This document shows, one piece after another, positions 9,443-19,500 of a stretch of DNA of 64,000 nucleotides. The stretch covers positions 186,001-250,000 of the forward strand of contig CP090852.1 of the NCBI GenBank assembly GCA_041879415.1, written 5' to 3'. Position 1 is the stretch's first letter; every line of letters begins with the position of its first letter. Source of the stretch: Vibrio chagasii. Its GTDB lineage: Bacteria > Pseudomonadota > Gammaproteobacteria > Enterobacterales > Vibrionaceae. Both the position numbers and the translations under genes were made by a program. Below the pieces are notes generated by a model. The model did no database searches, was not told the origin of the DNA, and saw only the letters and a list, made by a program, of their open reading frames with translations.

Positions 9443-11648
9443 ACTTGTTGATCACCTTGATGATTTCATCGCTCTTGTAAGGTTTGCTGATCACGTAATC
9501 CATCCCTGCTTCTATACACGCTTGATGTTCATTACTGCTGGTCAATGCGGTTGCACCAATGATGGTACAAGGGTTTTTCTCGTTTTCTTGTTCAAATTGA
9601 CGAATCCGTTTGGTTGCTTCAATACCGCCCATACCTGGCATAATGCAGTCCATGAAAATGATGTCGGAACGCTTGTTCATGAAGTGCTTAACTGCATCGG
9701 CACCATCGCCAACGGTATCAGGTTCGTACTCTTGTTTTGTGAGGATTCGTTTGAGTAGAATTTGCTGAACTCGATCATCCTCTACGATTAAGAATGAGCT
9801 ATTTTCCATCTGTTCTTCTGAGGCTTCAGCTTCCATGATGGCAAGTAGGTTCGGGATAAACTCATATGGGATTGCTGGTGAGTTTATGATCTTGTCGACA
9901 AAGCTATGGCACTCTTGTGCATGCTGAGTATTCGTGACAGACAACAATAGTTTAGTGTTCGGGTGGTTCTTGAGTTGAGATTTCACCGTTTTGCTTAATG
10001 AAGGCAGCTTGTTAGGTTCAAAGGTGTCAGTCAGCATGATTGCGTCATAGTCACCAAAGGTTTTAGCTGCTGAGAACAGTTCGTTTGCGGTGCGAACTTC
10101 GGTAATATCTAGCCCTAAATTTACGAGCATCTTTTTCATCACATCTATACGAACTTGAGTGTTCGCACATAGCAGTAAGCGTTTGCCATCGAAGCGGGTT
10201 TTCTCGGTATGGAAGTTTTTCGCCTTGAGGTCGAGTTCAATCTGAAAGCGCTCTTGTGCTCCAGATTGGAACCAATGGCTTTCGTAATAGCCATAGTCTT
10301 TTAGCACGCTCTTAGCCAAGTCATCGGTGTTGGCTGTGTGATCTTTATGAGTACTCCAGTGGAGTTTGTTTAGCTTTGCCACCGAGACATCTAGGGTAGA
10401 GAGAAAGTTGAGGTTAATCGTGACGCGCGTGTTTTCCATATCGGACGCTGCGCCAGATTCAATGGTCACGAATAACTTCTTGTTTGATTTAAGTTGAATG
10501 GCGTTTGATAGCTGTAGAAACAGAATCCAGAACAAGCTGGTGGACTGTCCTTCAACGCGATTGGGTAAATTGTCGGAAATGAAGCAGTCGAGCTGCCCCT
10601 CATTACGCTGAACTTTTGCGCTGATATGTATCATCAACTCAGACAGTACATTCAACAGCGAAAACTCTTTCGATTTACTTTCTGTCCCTTGAGAGATCAG
10701 ACGGTTGTAGTTTTCAGCCAGCTCAGAAAGGGTATTGGAAGCGGAGGTAATGTCCTTCGCCATTAACACGCCGCTTTCATCCGTTTCTTGAACTAGATAT
10801 TGGACACCGCCGTTGATAGTGTTGGTAATGCCGCGAATTTCATAACCGATGAGTGCATACAGCTGTTTATAAAGGTCGTTATTGCGCTTTTGATCTTCTA
10901 ACTTGCTGAAGATCAATTTGAGGTGAGAGTATATTTGTCGCTGTTTAGGATTGATGCTCACTTCGTTGAGAAGTTCTTCAAGTCTTTGTAAATCAAGCTG
11001 CTTTAACTCTTGGTATAGCGCATCAAATTCATAATCGATCACTCGTTCATTTGAGCTGGATTTTTTAAGCTTAAATATCGCCACTAAATTGGACAATACG
11101 CTAATCACTGCCAACACTGCCACCACCATGAATAGCCACACAAAAAACTCATTTTTCTCAGCCATTAGGTCACTTGCATGGTTGTTAAACATGGTGCGAT
11201 AGTTATCGTCCATTTGCAGGTAGTTGTTGGTCAGTGAAAGGTACAAGTCGAGTACGTCATTACGAGCTTTTGGGCTGTCAGAAAAGCGGTTAATCGCCAA
11301 TTCAAGTTGCGTATATTCGGTCGCACCAACCAAACTAAATTCAGTTTTATTCAGAGAAGCCAAAGAACGAAACTCGTCAATCTCACTCTTCAGGTCGGAT
11401 AGGCTTAAATCATTCTCGCTACAACTGTCTGTCTTTAAGCAGCGCTGTAAGGTTTGTATGCCTAATTCAATGGTTTGGTTTAGCTCTTGGGCTTTAGTGA
11501 GGAGTGGGGCATTTTGTACTTGCGAAACAGAGTCGACTTTTGACCAAGATAAATACAAATAAAAAGCGAGCGAAGCCAATACCACGCTAAACAGTATGCT
11601 TAAGCGCAGCGCTGGGACTGATATGTTGTATGAAGGCTTTCCGCTCAT
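9417..11648 (-). CDS. Degenerate hybrid histidine kinase (pseudokinase) with intact C-terminal receiver
   Basis: The 743-residue membrane protein has transmembrane segments at about 15-33 and 167-190 around a helical periplasmic region. The dimerisation helix resembles an H-box but reads IGYEIRGITNTINGG, with Tyr269 where the phospho-His should be. The ATPase-like region keeps a trace of the N box (LSNAIQL, about 380) but has no DxGxG or GxGLG motifs. A first receiver-like segment (about 490-605) is degenerate. The C-terminal receiver is intact (VEDD, Asp667 in IFMDCIMP, later SKPYK). It probably cannot autophosphorylate but could accept phosphate from an HPt. The start has AGAGG 6 bases upstream. 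It lies inside the secretion operon between the adaptor and channel genes, so it may gate secretion or anchor signalling at the machine. Confidence 0.8.
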   Translation of the reverse strand: MSGKPSYNISVPALRLSILFSVVLASLAFYLYLSWSKVDSVSQVQNAPLLTKAQELNQTIELGIQTLQRCLKTDSCSENDLSLSDLKSEIDEFRSLASLNKTEFSLVGATEYTQLELAINRFSDSPKARNDVLDLYLSLTNNYLQMDDNYRTMFNNHASDLMAEKNEFFVWLFMVVAVLAVISVLSNLVAIFKLKKSSSNERVIDYEFDALYQELKQLDLQRLEELLNEVSINPKQRQIYSHLKLIFSKLEDQKRNNDLYKQLYALIGYEIRGITNTINGGVQYLVQETDESGVLMAKDITSASNTLSELAENYNRLISQGTESKSKEFSLLNVLSELMIHISAKVQRNEGQLDCFISDNLPNRVEGQSTSLFWILFLQLSNAIQLKSNKKLFVTIESGAASDMENTRVTINLNFLSTLDVSVAKLNKLHWSTHKDHTANTDDLAKSVLKDYGYYESHWFQSGAQERFQIELDLKAKNFHTEKTRFDGKRLLLCANTQVRIDVMKKMLVNLGLDITEVRTANELFSAAKTFGDYDAIMLTDTFEPNKLPSLSKTVKSQLKNHPNTKLLLSVTNTQHAQECHSFVDKIINSPAIPYEFIPNLLAIMEAEASEEQMENSSFLIVEDDRVQQILLKRILTKQEYEPDTVGDGADAVKHFMNKRSDIIFMDCIMPGMGGIEATKRIRQFEQENEKNPCTIIGATALTSSNEHQACIEAGMDYVISKPYKSDEIIKVINKYVAVQKLN

Positions 11649-11651
11649 TCA

Positions 11652-13001
11652 CTACCTCTCATCGAATGCATCTTCGATGGCTGACATTACAGGCTTGGCT
11701 GCATATTCGATGACTCGGCGTGAGCCTGTTTTGACATCGGCAGTAAATTCCATATAAGGGGATAGTTTGTATTGTGTGCCTCCTCGCTCAAGAAAATTTT
11801 GGCTTATCTCAATCTCTGCCAAATAGAACTCAGCGTCTTCTTCTTCGTAAGACGAGCGACTGATAGAGGCAATGGTTCCCTCTACAAAGCCATACTTGGC
11901 AAAGTTATACGTATCCATTTTCACTTTTACGGCTTGGCCAATCTCCACAAACCCCATGTCTTTACGAGGGATTTTGGCTTCGCCGTGAAGGGAGTTATTG
12001 ATCGGTGCGATATCAGCGATACTTTCGCCTGGAGGAATTACCGCCGAACGGAAATTAAAATGCAATTTGTCGACCACGCCATCAACGGGTGAATAAACGA
12101 CTAGGCGGTCAACCTTGTCTGAATGCTGAGGTTGTAGGATTCGTTTCAATTTCAGATCTTTGTTCGCTTGGATGATTTGTGCTTGATACTCTGAATTTCG
12201 ATTCTCAACTAAATCACGATGTTGCTTTTCTAGTTTGTTGAGTTGGAAGCGCTCGTTCATTACCGACTCATCCAGATTCTCTATCTCACGTACCATATTG
12301 GACTCTTGAACCTGCATATTGAGAACATCTACGTAAGAAGCCATCTCTTCTTTATAGAGAGTGTTTTTGATATTGAGCTGTTTACGAATCAAAGAAAGCT
12401 GATTCTCTGAACTTTTACGGCGCTTTAGCATTGAGCTGATAAGGGAGTTTTTGTGCTTTATATCATGAGTGATGAGCTCTTCATTTGAGCGATTTTTAGA
12501 GAACTCTTGTCGCCAAGTGTTCATGTTGGTTTGCACTTGTTCAGGGTACTGCTCAATGAAAGCGGTGAAGTCGGGCTCTACCATATCTCGCAAGCTTTCA
12601 TAACGAATCTTGTCTAGTTCAAGTTGGATTATCTCTGTATTTACCGTATCAAGTTGAGTATTGCGGTCGAGTGAGCGTATTCTCGCGATGGGTTGTCCTT
12701 CATAAACGACTTCACCTTTCCTTACGAGTAACTCTTCTAGAATCCCACCCTCTAGATGTTGAACTTTTTCTACGTCAGATTCCAAAAGCAGTTCACCACG
12801 AACAGAAACCACAATGTCTATGCGTGCTTGCGATGCTACAGCAACTGCAACCAGTGCTAGCATGAATATAATAAGCAGTGTTTTGTGAACACTAGTCATT
12901 GCACTTGCTAGCACTATTGTGTCGTCTGCTGTGACCTTAGTGGCTTCTGTATTAGAAACAAGGGCCTTTCTAAGGTGATGCTCAATTTGATTATTGCTCA
13001 T
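11652..13001 (-). CDS. HlyD-family membrane fusion protein of the type I secretion system
   Basis: The 449 residues have a cytoplasmic N-terminus, one membrane anchor (about 40-60), a lipoyl/biotinyl-like segment with GGILEELLVRKGEVVYEGQ (about 90), a long coiled-coil hairpin (about 130-290), and the second lipoyl half plus beta-barrel (VYSPVDGVVDKLHF, about 310). This is the standard HlyD/LapC architecture bridging the ABC exporter and the outer membrane channel. It begins 3 bases after the HPt-like gene and ends 3 bases before the pseudokinase gene, in one operon. A GAGGTAGG ribosome binding site precedes the ATG. Confidence 0.9.
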   Translation of the reverse strand: MSNNQIEHHLRKALVSNTEATKVTADDTIVLASAMTSVHKTLLIIFMLALVAVAVASQARIDIVVSVRGELLLESDVEKVQHLEGGILEELLVRKGEVVYEGQPIARIRSLDRNTQLDTVNTEIIQLELDKIRYESLRDMVEPDFTAFIEQYPEQVQTNMNTWRQEFSKNRSNEELITHDIKHKNSLISSMLKRRKSSENQLSLIRKQLNIKNTLYKEEMASYVDVLNMQVQESNMVREIENLDESVMNERFQLNKLEKQHRDLVENRNSEYQAQIIQANKDLKLKRILQPQHSDKVDRLVVYSPVDGVVDKLHFNFRSAVIPPGESIADIAPINNSLHGEAKIPRKDMGFVEIGQAVKVKMDTYNFAKYGFVEGTIASISRSSYEEEDAEFYLAEIEISQNFLERGGTQYKLSPYMEFTADVKTGSRRVIEYAAKPVMSAIEDAFDER

Positions 13002-13004
13002 GAC

Positions 13005-13367
13005 CTACCTCGATACCTTGTTATCTGGAACGGCTTCTAGCTCTAACAAATGATTTATTTGTCGATTAACGTTTAGCAATTCAGCTTTTATATCCTTTAT
13101 AAGTTCTTCCGGAGCAGGGAATTCATGTTTACTTAAATGTTCCAGCTTCGCCATCTTAGGCGGCAAATCTTGGTCGCATAGCAAAGCTAAGATTGTCTTC
13201 AGCTTTCTCGAGTATTGGTTAAGTTCATCGAAACGATTACCTTGATGAAGCTGCTCGATGTTTGTTGCTGCGCCAGAAAAGTCCTTGTAAAAATCTCCCA
13301 ACAGCAATTGAAGACCTTTGTGGTTGTTGTCGATTGAACGCAACAAATTTGTCATGTCTATCATCAT
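13005..13367 (-). CDS. HPt-like protein lacking the phospho-histidine
   Basis: The 120-residue helical protein is the first gene of the secretion operon. Its central helix, YSRKLKTILALL, lines up with the HPt signature HxLKG of true phosphotransfer proteins; the protein at 37,668 reads VHTLKGILASFG. Here Arg54 replaces His, so it should not carry phosphate. It may instead bind receivers as a decoy or scaffold, for example the receiver of the pseudokinase in the same operon. HPt assignment rests on length, helical pattern and the LKT/LKG core; it is suggestive, not proven. Consecutive ATGs at 13,367 and 13,364 follow a weak GTGGA ribosome binding site. Confidence 0.6.
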   Translation of the reverse strand: MMIDMTNLLRSIDNNHKGLQLLLGDFYKDFSGAATNIEQLHQGNRFDELNQYSRKLKTILALLCDQDLPPKMAKLEHLSKHEFPAPEELIKDIKAELLNVNRQINHLLELEAVPDNKVSR

Positions 13368-13551
13368 TCCACTGCCTTAATTGCTTTAATGACAATAACT
13401 AAGGATCTTTAAAGGAGGATTTCAAATTTTTTTTGCATCTTTATTTGTAAAAACAAAATTATGAAAAATGTTGTATAAAAATTTGGTTTTGCGAAATGGT
13501 GTCCTTTAATGCCTGTAAACGATCAGTTAGCTAGTAGCAACGGAGGCTGTA
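13368..13551. promoter_or_regulatory. Divergent control region between secretion operon and giant adhesin
   Basis: These 184 AT-rich bases must hold the promoters for both the secretion operon (minus) and the adhesin (plus). Three related motifs are visible: GCTTTAATGAC (13,383), TCTTTAAAGGA (13,406) and TCCTTTAATGCC (13,502). The second and third contain inverted TTTAAAGGA/TCCTTTAA. A TATAAA at about 13,475 could be a -10 for the adhesin, without a good -35. A strong SD-like AAAGGAGG at 13,411-13,418 has no start codon at a usable distance. The adhesin's own ribosome binding site is CGGAGG, 6 bases before its ATG. Confidence 0.45.
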
Positions 13552-16500
13552 ATGGCAGGCGAAAATAACCAAAATAACCAAAACGAAGATCTAAATGATG
13601 CTGTCGAACAAACGGACACGAATGATGCTGGTACTCCCTCCCAGCAGCAGAACCAGCAGAATCAACAGAATACAATCGCTTCAACAATAGCGACGGGTGC
13701 TGAAAACACGGATGCAGCAGACGAAGTTAACCAAGCTCTAGCGGATAACCCAAGTGGCGCTGGTAACGAAGAAGAGGCTTCAGCTTCCGGTGGTGCAGTT
13801 CAAGAAGAGACACCTGAAGGTGGTAGTGACTCTGGTGATGCTCAGTCGAATGTCGTTGGCGGCGCAGCTTCTGATGCAGGAGCTGGTGAAGCGGCCGGCA
13901 GCGGTGGCGGTTCAGGAGCTGGAGCTCAAGCTGTAGGTGGTGAAAGCAATGAAGCTTCAGATGGCGGTGCAACTGCTGAAGGTAATGAAGAGCAGGGGCA
14001 AGCAGCGAGAACGTCAGCAGCACCAAGTGCAGATTCTTCCGAAGCACCTGAACAATCAGTTGATGATGGCCTTGATTCACAGACAGTAGAAGAAACGTTT
14101 GCTGTTGATGTTCAAGCTTCAGATGAAGAGACCATTAGTGAAGTTGAAGACGACTTTGATTCAGAAACGGTAAGCGAAACCTTCAAAATCAAAGTAGAAG
14201 GTGAGAATGACGCACCAGAAGTAGAGCAAGATCTTGCTTACATCATGGATGAAGATGGCTCCATAACGTTCACTCAAGAACAACTACTAGAATACGCAAG
14301 TGATGTCGATGGAGATGACCTAGTTGCATCAAACGTTCAAGTTGGTGCTGATGCGACCGTTCAGGACAATGGCGATGGTACTTTTACCGTTGTTCCTTCC
14401 GCAGATTTCAATGGTGAGCTTGACCTAACATTTGATATCAGTGATGGCCAAGAAACCATAAGCAGCGCAATCGATCTAACGGTTCGCCCAATAAATGATG
14501 CGCCAGTTCCCGAAGATAAAACATTCGAGATCGAAGAAGATGGCACACTTATCTTCACGGATGCAGACTTACTAGCAGGTGCGACAGACATTGAAGGTGA
14601 CAACCTTTCAGTTGAAGGTGTTACCTATGATGGTGGTGATGGTATTCTTACCGATAACGGTAATGGTACCTATACCTTTGCACCAAACGATAACTTCAAC
14701 GGTGACGTTAACTTTAGCTTTGATGTATCTGACGGTACCGATACTGTTTCCGCTAATATCGACGTCAGCGTAACTGCAGTTGATGATGCGCCGGTATCCG
14801 GGGATTTAGCATATTCAGTTGATGAAGATGGCTCAATTCGCCTGAGCCAAGAGCAACTACTTTCGCAAGCATCAGACGTGGAAGGTGATGACCTTACTGC
14901 GAGTAGCTTAACGGTTGATGGTGATGCGACAGTTGTGCAAAACGATGATGGCAGTTTCACCATCACACCGGATGAAAACTTCAACGGTGACATCGACATC
15001 AGCTTTGATATCTCTGATGGCACTAATACGGTTCAAGCCTCTGCTGATTTAACCGTTAATCCAATCAATGACTTGCCAGTTCCTCAAGACCAACAGTTCA
15101 GCATTGAAGAAGATGGTACGCTGATCTTTACTGACGCTGATCTACTGACAGGTGCAACGGATATCGAAGGTGATAACTTATCGATTGAAGGGGTAATTTA
15201 TGATGGCGGTGATGGTATTCTTACCGACAACGGCAATGGCACCTACACCTTTGCACCAAATGAAAACTTCAACGGTGACGTTAACTTTAGCTTTGATGTG
15301 TCGGATGGTACCGATACTGTTTCTGCGAACATCGACGTCAGCGTAACTGCAGTTGATGATGCACCGGTATCTGGCGATTTAGCTTACTCGGTTGATGAAG
15401 ACGGCTCTATCCGTTTGAGCCAAGGGCAACTACTTTCGCAAGCATCAGACGTGGAAGGCGATGACCTTACTGCGAGTGGTCTAACGGTTGATGGCGATGC
15501 AACTGTTGTTCAAAACGATGATGGCAGTTTCACCATCACACCAGATGCAAACTTTAACGGTGACATCGATATCAGCTTTGATATTTCAGATGGTACGAAC
15601 ACGGTTCAAGCGTCTGCTGATCTAACCGTTAATCCAATCAATGACTTGCCAGTTCCTCAAGACCAACAATTCAGTGTTGAAGAAGATGGTACGCTTATTT
15701 TTACCGATGCTGACTTATTAACAGGTGCAACGGACATTGAAGGTGACAACCTAACTGTTGAAGGCGTAACCTACAATGGTGGTGACGGTATTCTTACCGA
15801 TAACGGTAATGGTACATATACCTTTGCGCCAAACGAGAACTTCAATGGCGATGTAAACTTTAGCTTCGATGTGTCTGATGGTACCGATACTGTTTCTGCA
15901 AACATTGATGTAAATGTTACTGCGGTTGATGACGCTCCTGTGTCTGGCGACCTAGCATACTCAATTGATGAAGACGGTTCGATTCGTTTAAGCCAAGAAC
16001 AGTTGCTATCCCAAGCTTCTGACGTAGAGGGTGATGATCTAACTGCTAGTAGCCTAACGGTTGATGGTGATGCGACGGTTACTCAAAATGATGATGGTAG
16101 CTTTACTATCACGCCAGACGAGAACTTTAACGGTGACATCGACATCAGCTTCGATATCTCAGATGGTACGAACACGGTTCAAGCCTCTGCTGACCTAACT
16201 GTAAACCCAGTTAATGATTTACCCGTACCTCAAGACCAACAATTCACTGTCGAAGAAGACGGTACGCTTGTCTTTACTGATGCTGACCTACTTGCAGGCG
16301 CGACAGATATCGAAGGCGATAATCTTACCGTTGAAGGCGTTACCTATGATGGTGGCGACGGTATTCTTACCGATAACGGTAATGGCACCTATACCTTTGC
16401 GCCAAATGAGAACTTCAATGGCGATGTAAACTTTAGCTTCGATGTGTCTGATGGTACCGATACTGTATCTGCAAACATCGATGTGAGTGTTACTGCGGTG

Positions 16501-19500
16501 GATGATGCACCGGTATCTGGCGATTTAGCTTACTCAGTTGATGAAGACGGTTCGATTCGTTTAAGCCAAGAACAGTTGCTATCCCAAGCTTCTGATGTAG
16601 AGGGTGATGATCTAACGGCAAGTAGCCTAACGGTTGATGGCGACGCGACGGTTACTCAAAACGATGATGGTAGTTTCACCATCACACCGGATGAGAACTT
16701 TAACGGTGACATCGATATCAGCTTTGATATCTCAGATGGTACTAACACAGTTCAAGCCTCTGCTGATCTAACAGTAAACCCAGTCAATGATTTACCTGTT
16801 CCACAAGACCAACAATTCAGCGTAGAAGAAGACGGTACGCTCATCTTTACTGATGCAGACCTACTAACAGGTGCTACGGACATTGAAGGCGATAACCTAT
16901 CGGTTGAAGGGGTAACTTATGATGGCGGTGATGGCATTCTCACCGACAATGGCAATGGTACATACACCTTTGCACCAAATGAAAACTTCAACGGTGACGT
17001 TAACTTTAGCTTCGATGTATCTGACGGTACTGATACTGTTTCTGCGAACATCGACGTCAGTGTAACTGCAGTTGATGATGCACCGGTATCTGGCGACTTA
17101 GCTTACTCGGTTGATGAAGACGGCTCTATCCGTCTGAGCCAAGAGCAACTACTTTCACAAGCATCAGACGTGGAAGGCGATGATCTTACTGCGAGTGGCC
17201 TAACAGTCGATGGCGATGCAACAGTTGTTCAGAATGATGACGGCAGCTTCACCATCACACCAGATGCAAACTTTAATGGTGACATCGATATCAGCTTTGA
17301 TATCTCTGATGGCACTAACACGGTTCAAGCTTCTGCTGATCTAACTGTTAACCCAATTAATGATTTACCGGTTCCACAAGACCAACAGTTCAGCATTGAA
17401 GAAGACGGTACACTTGTCTTTACCGATGCAGACTTACTAAACGGTGCAACTGATGTTGAGGGAGATAACTTAACGGTTGAAGGGATCTCATATGAAGGCA
17501 CTGATGGCGTACTGACAGATAATGGTGATGGCTCTTATAGCTTTGCGCCAAATGAGAACTTCAATGGTGATGTGAGCTTCAGCTTCGATGTGTCTGATGG
17601 TACTGACACAGTGTCGGCAAACATTGATGTTAGCGTGACTCCGGAAAATGATCCTCCAGTTGCGGGTTCTACGTCTTACACCGTAAACGAAGATAACTCG
17701 ATTACTATTTCTGATGCACAACTGTTGGCAACTTCTTCAGACATTGAAGGCGATGTTTCTATCGACAGTGTGACGTATTCAGGCAGTGACGGTGTATTGG
17801 AAATCAATGGTGATGGTACATACACATTCTCACCAAATGAAAACTTTAGCGGTGAGATAGCACTTGATGTCGTTGTTGCCGATGAAGATGGTGCGACGGA
17901 TGCGACAACCGCTGGTATTAACGTTCTTGAAGTGAACGATCCACCAGTTGCAGGCCCAACATCTTACACAATTGATGAAGACTCTGTGCTTACGTTTAGC
18001 GAGTCACAAGTTCTTCTTAACGCTTCAGATGTAGAAGGGGACGTAGAACTTGTTGGTATTAGCTATGACGGTCCAGATGGCATCTTCTCCGTAAATGGAG
18101 ATGGTACTTGTAGCTTTGCTCCTAATGAGAACTTCAATGGCCAAGTTCAACTTGATGTGACTATTCGAGATGAAGATGGTGCTGAAGTTGAAACGGTTAT
18201 TAACGTCGATGTATTGCCGATCAATGATGCCCCTGTTTCTGGTGATTTGGCATACAACGTAAACGAAGATGGTTCAATTACATTGAGCCAAGAGCAGTTG
18301 TTGTCTCAAGCATCGGATGTGGAAGGAGATGACCTAACCGCGAGTGACTTAACTGTCGATGGTAACGCAACGGTAACGGCTAATGATGATGGCAGCTTCA
18401 CTATTGTCCCTGACGCGAACTTTAATGGTGACATTGATATCCAATTCAATATCACTGATGGCACAGACACCGTTCAAGCCACTGCGGATCTGACTGTTAA
18501 TCCAGTTAACGATCTACCGGTTCCTCAAGATCAACAATTTAGTATTGAAGAAGACGGTACACTGCAATTCACAGATGCAGACTTACTGTCTGGTGCAACT
18601 GATGTGGATGGTGATGACCTTACGGTTGAGGGAATTAGTTACACTGGTGGTGATGGTGTTCTAACTGACCACGGTGATGGTACTTATACTTTCGCACCAA
18701 ATGAGAACTTCAATGGTGATGTGAACTTTAGCTTCGATGTGTCAGACGGCACCGAAACCGTTAGCGCAAATATCGATGTCAGTGTCACTCCTGAAAATGA
18801 TCCGCCTGTCGCTGGTTCAACCTCGTACATGGTTAATGAAGACAATGCGATCACCATTTCTGATGAGCAATTACTAGCAAACTCTTCGGATGTTGAAGGT
18901 GCGGTGTCGGTTGATAGTGTGACTTATAGCGGCACTGATGGTGTATTCCAAGATAACGGCGATGGCAGCTATACCTTCCTTCCTAACGAAAACTTCAGTG
19001 GCGATATCAGTCTTGATGTGATCGTTGCAGACGAAGAAGGCGCTATTGATGAGACGACAGCGGGCATTACTGTTCTTGAAGTGAACGATCCGCCTGTTGC
19101 TGGGCCTACGTCATACACCATTGATGAAGATTCGGTTCTAACATTTAGTGAATCTCAGATTCTTGCGAATGCTTCAGATGTCGAAGGTGACGTTGAACTT
19201 GTTGGCATCAATTACGACGGGTCGGACGGTATCTTCACCGTGAATGGTGATGGCACATGTAGCTTCGCACCAAATGAGAACTTCAATGGTCAGGTTCAGC
19301 TTGATGTTACGATTCAAGATGAGAATGGCGCAACGGTTGAAACTCACATCAATGTTGATGTTCTGCCAATTAACGATCCACCAGTATCCGGTGACTTGGC
19401 TTACACCATCAACGAAGACAGTTCAATTACGCTGACACAAGATCAATTGCTAGCGCGAGCAGGCGATATTGATAGCGATAATCTTGAAGCGATAAACTTA

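Noticed and set aside
9222..9758. 178-codon plus-strand frame antisense to the TolC-like and pseudokinase genes
   Set aside because: It crosses two coding regions on the opposite strand and has no ribosome binding site or protein features.
13411..13418. Strong ribosome binding site AAAGGAGG as evidence of a leader peptide
   Set aside because: No ATG, GTG or TTG lies at a usable distance with a meaningful frame after it.
13552..14200. LapG-type cleavage site in the adhesin N-terminus
   Set aside because: There are Ala-rich stretches such as TDAADE, but no convincing TAAG/PAAG site in a retention-module context and no lapD or lapG gene in the window.
14506..17643. CRISPR-like regular repetition
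   Set aside because: The period is 573 bp, the frame is open throughout and variation is mostly synonymous; this is a protein repeat array, not repeats with spacers.
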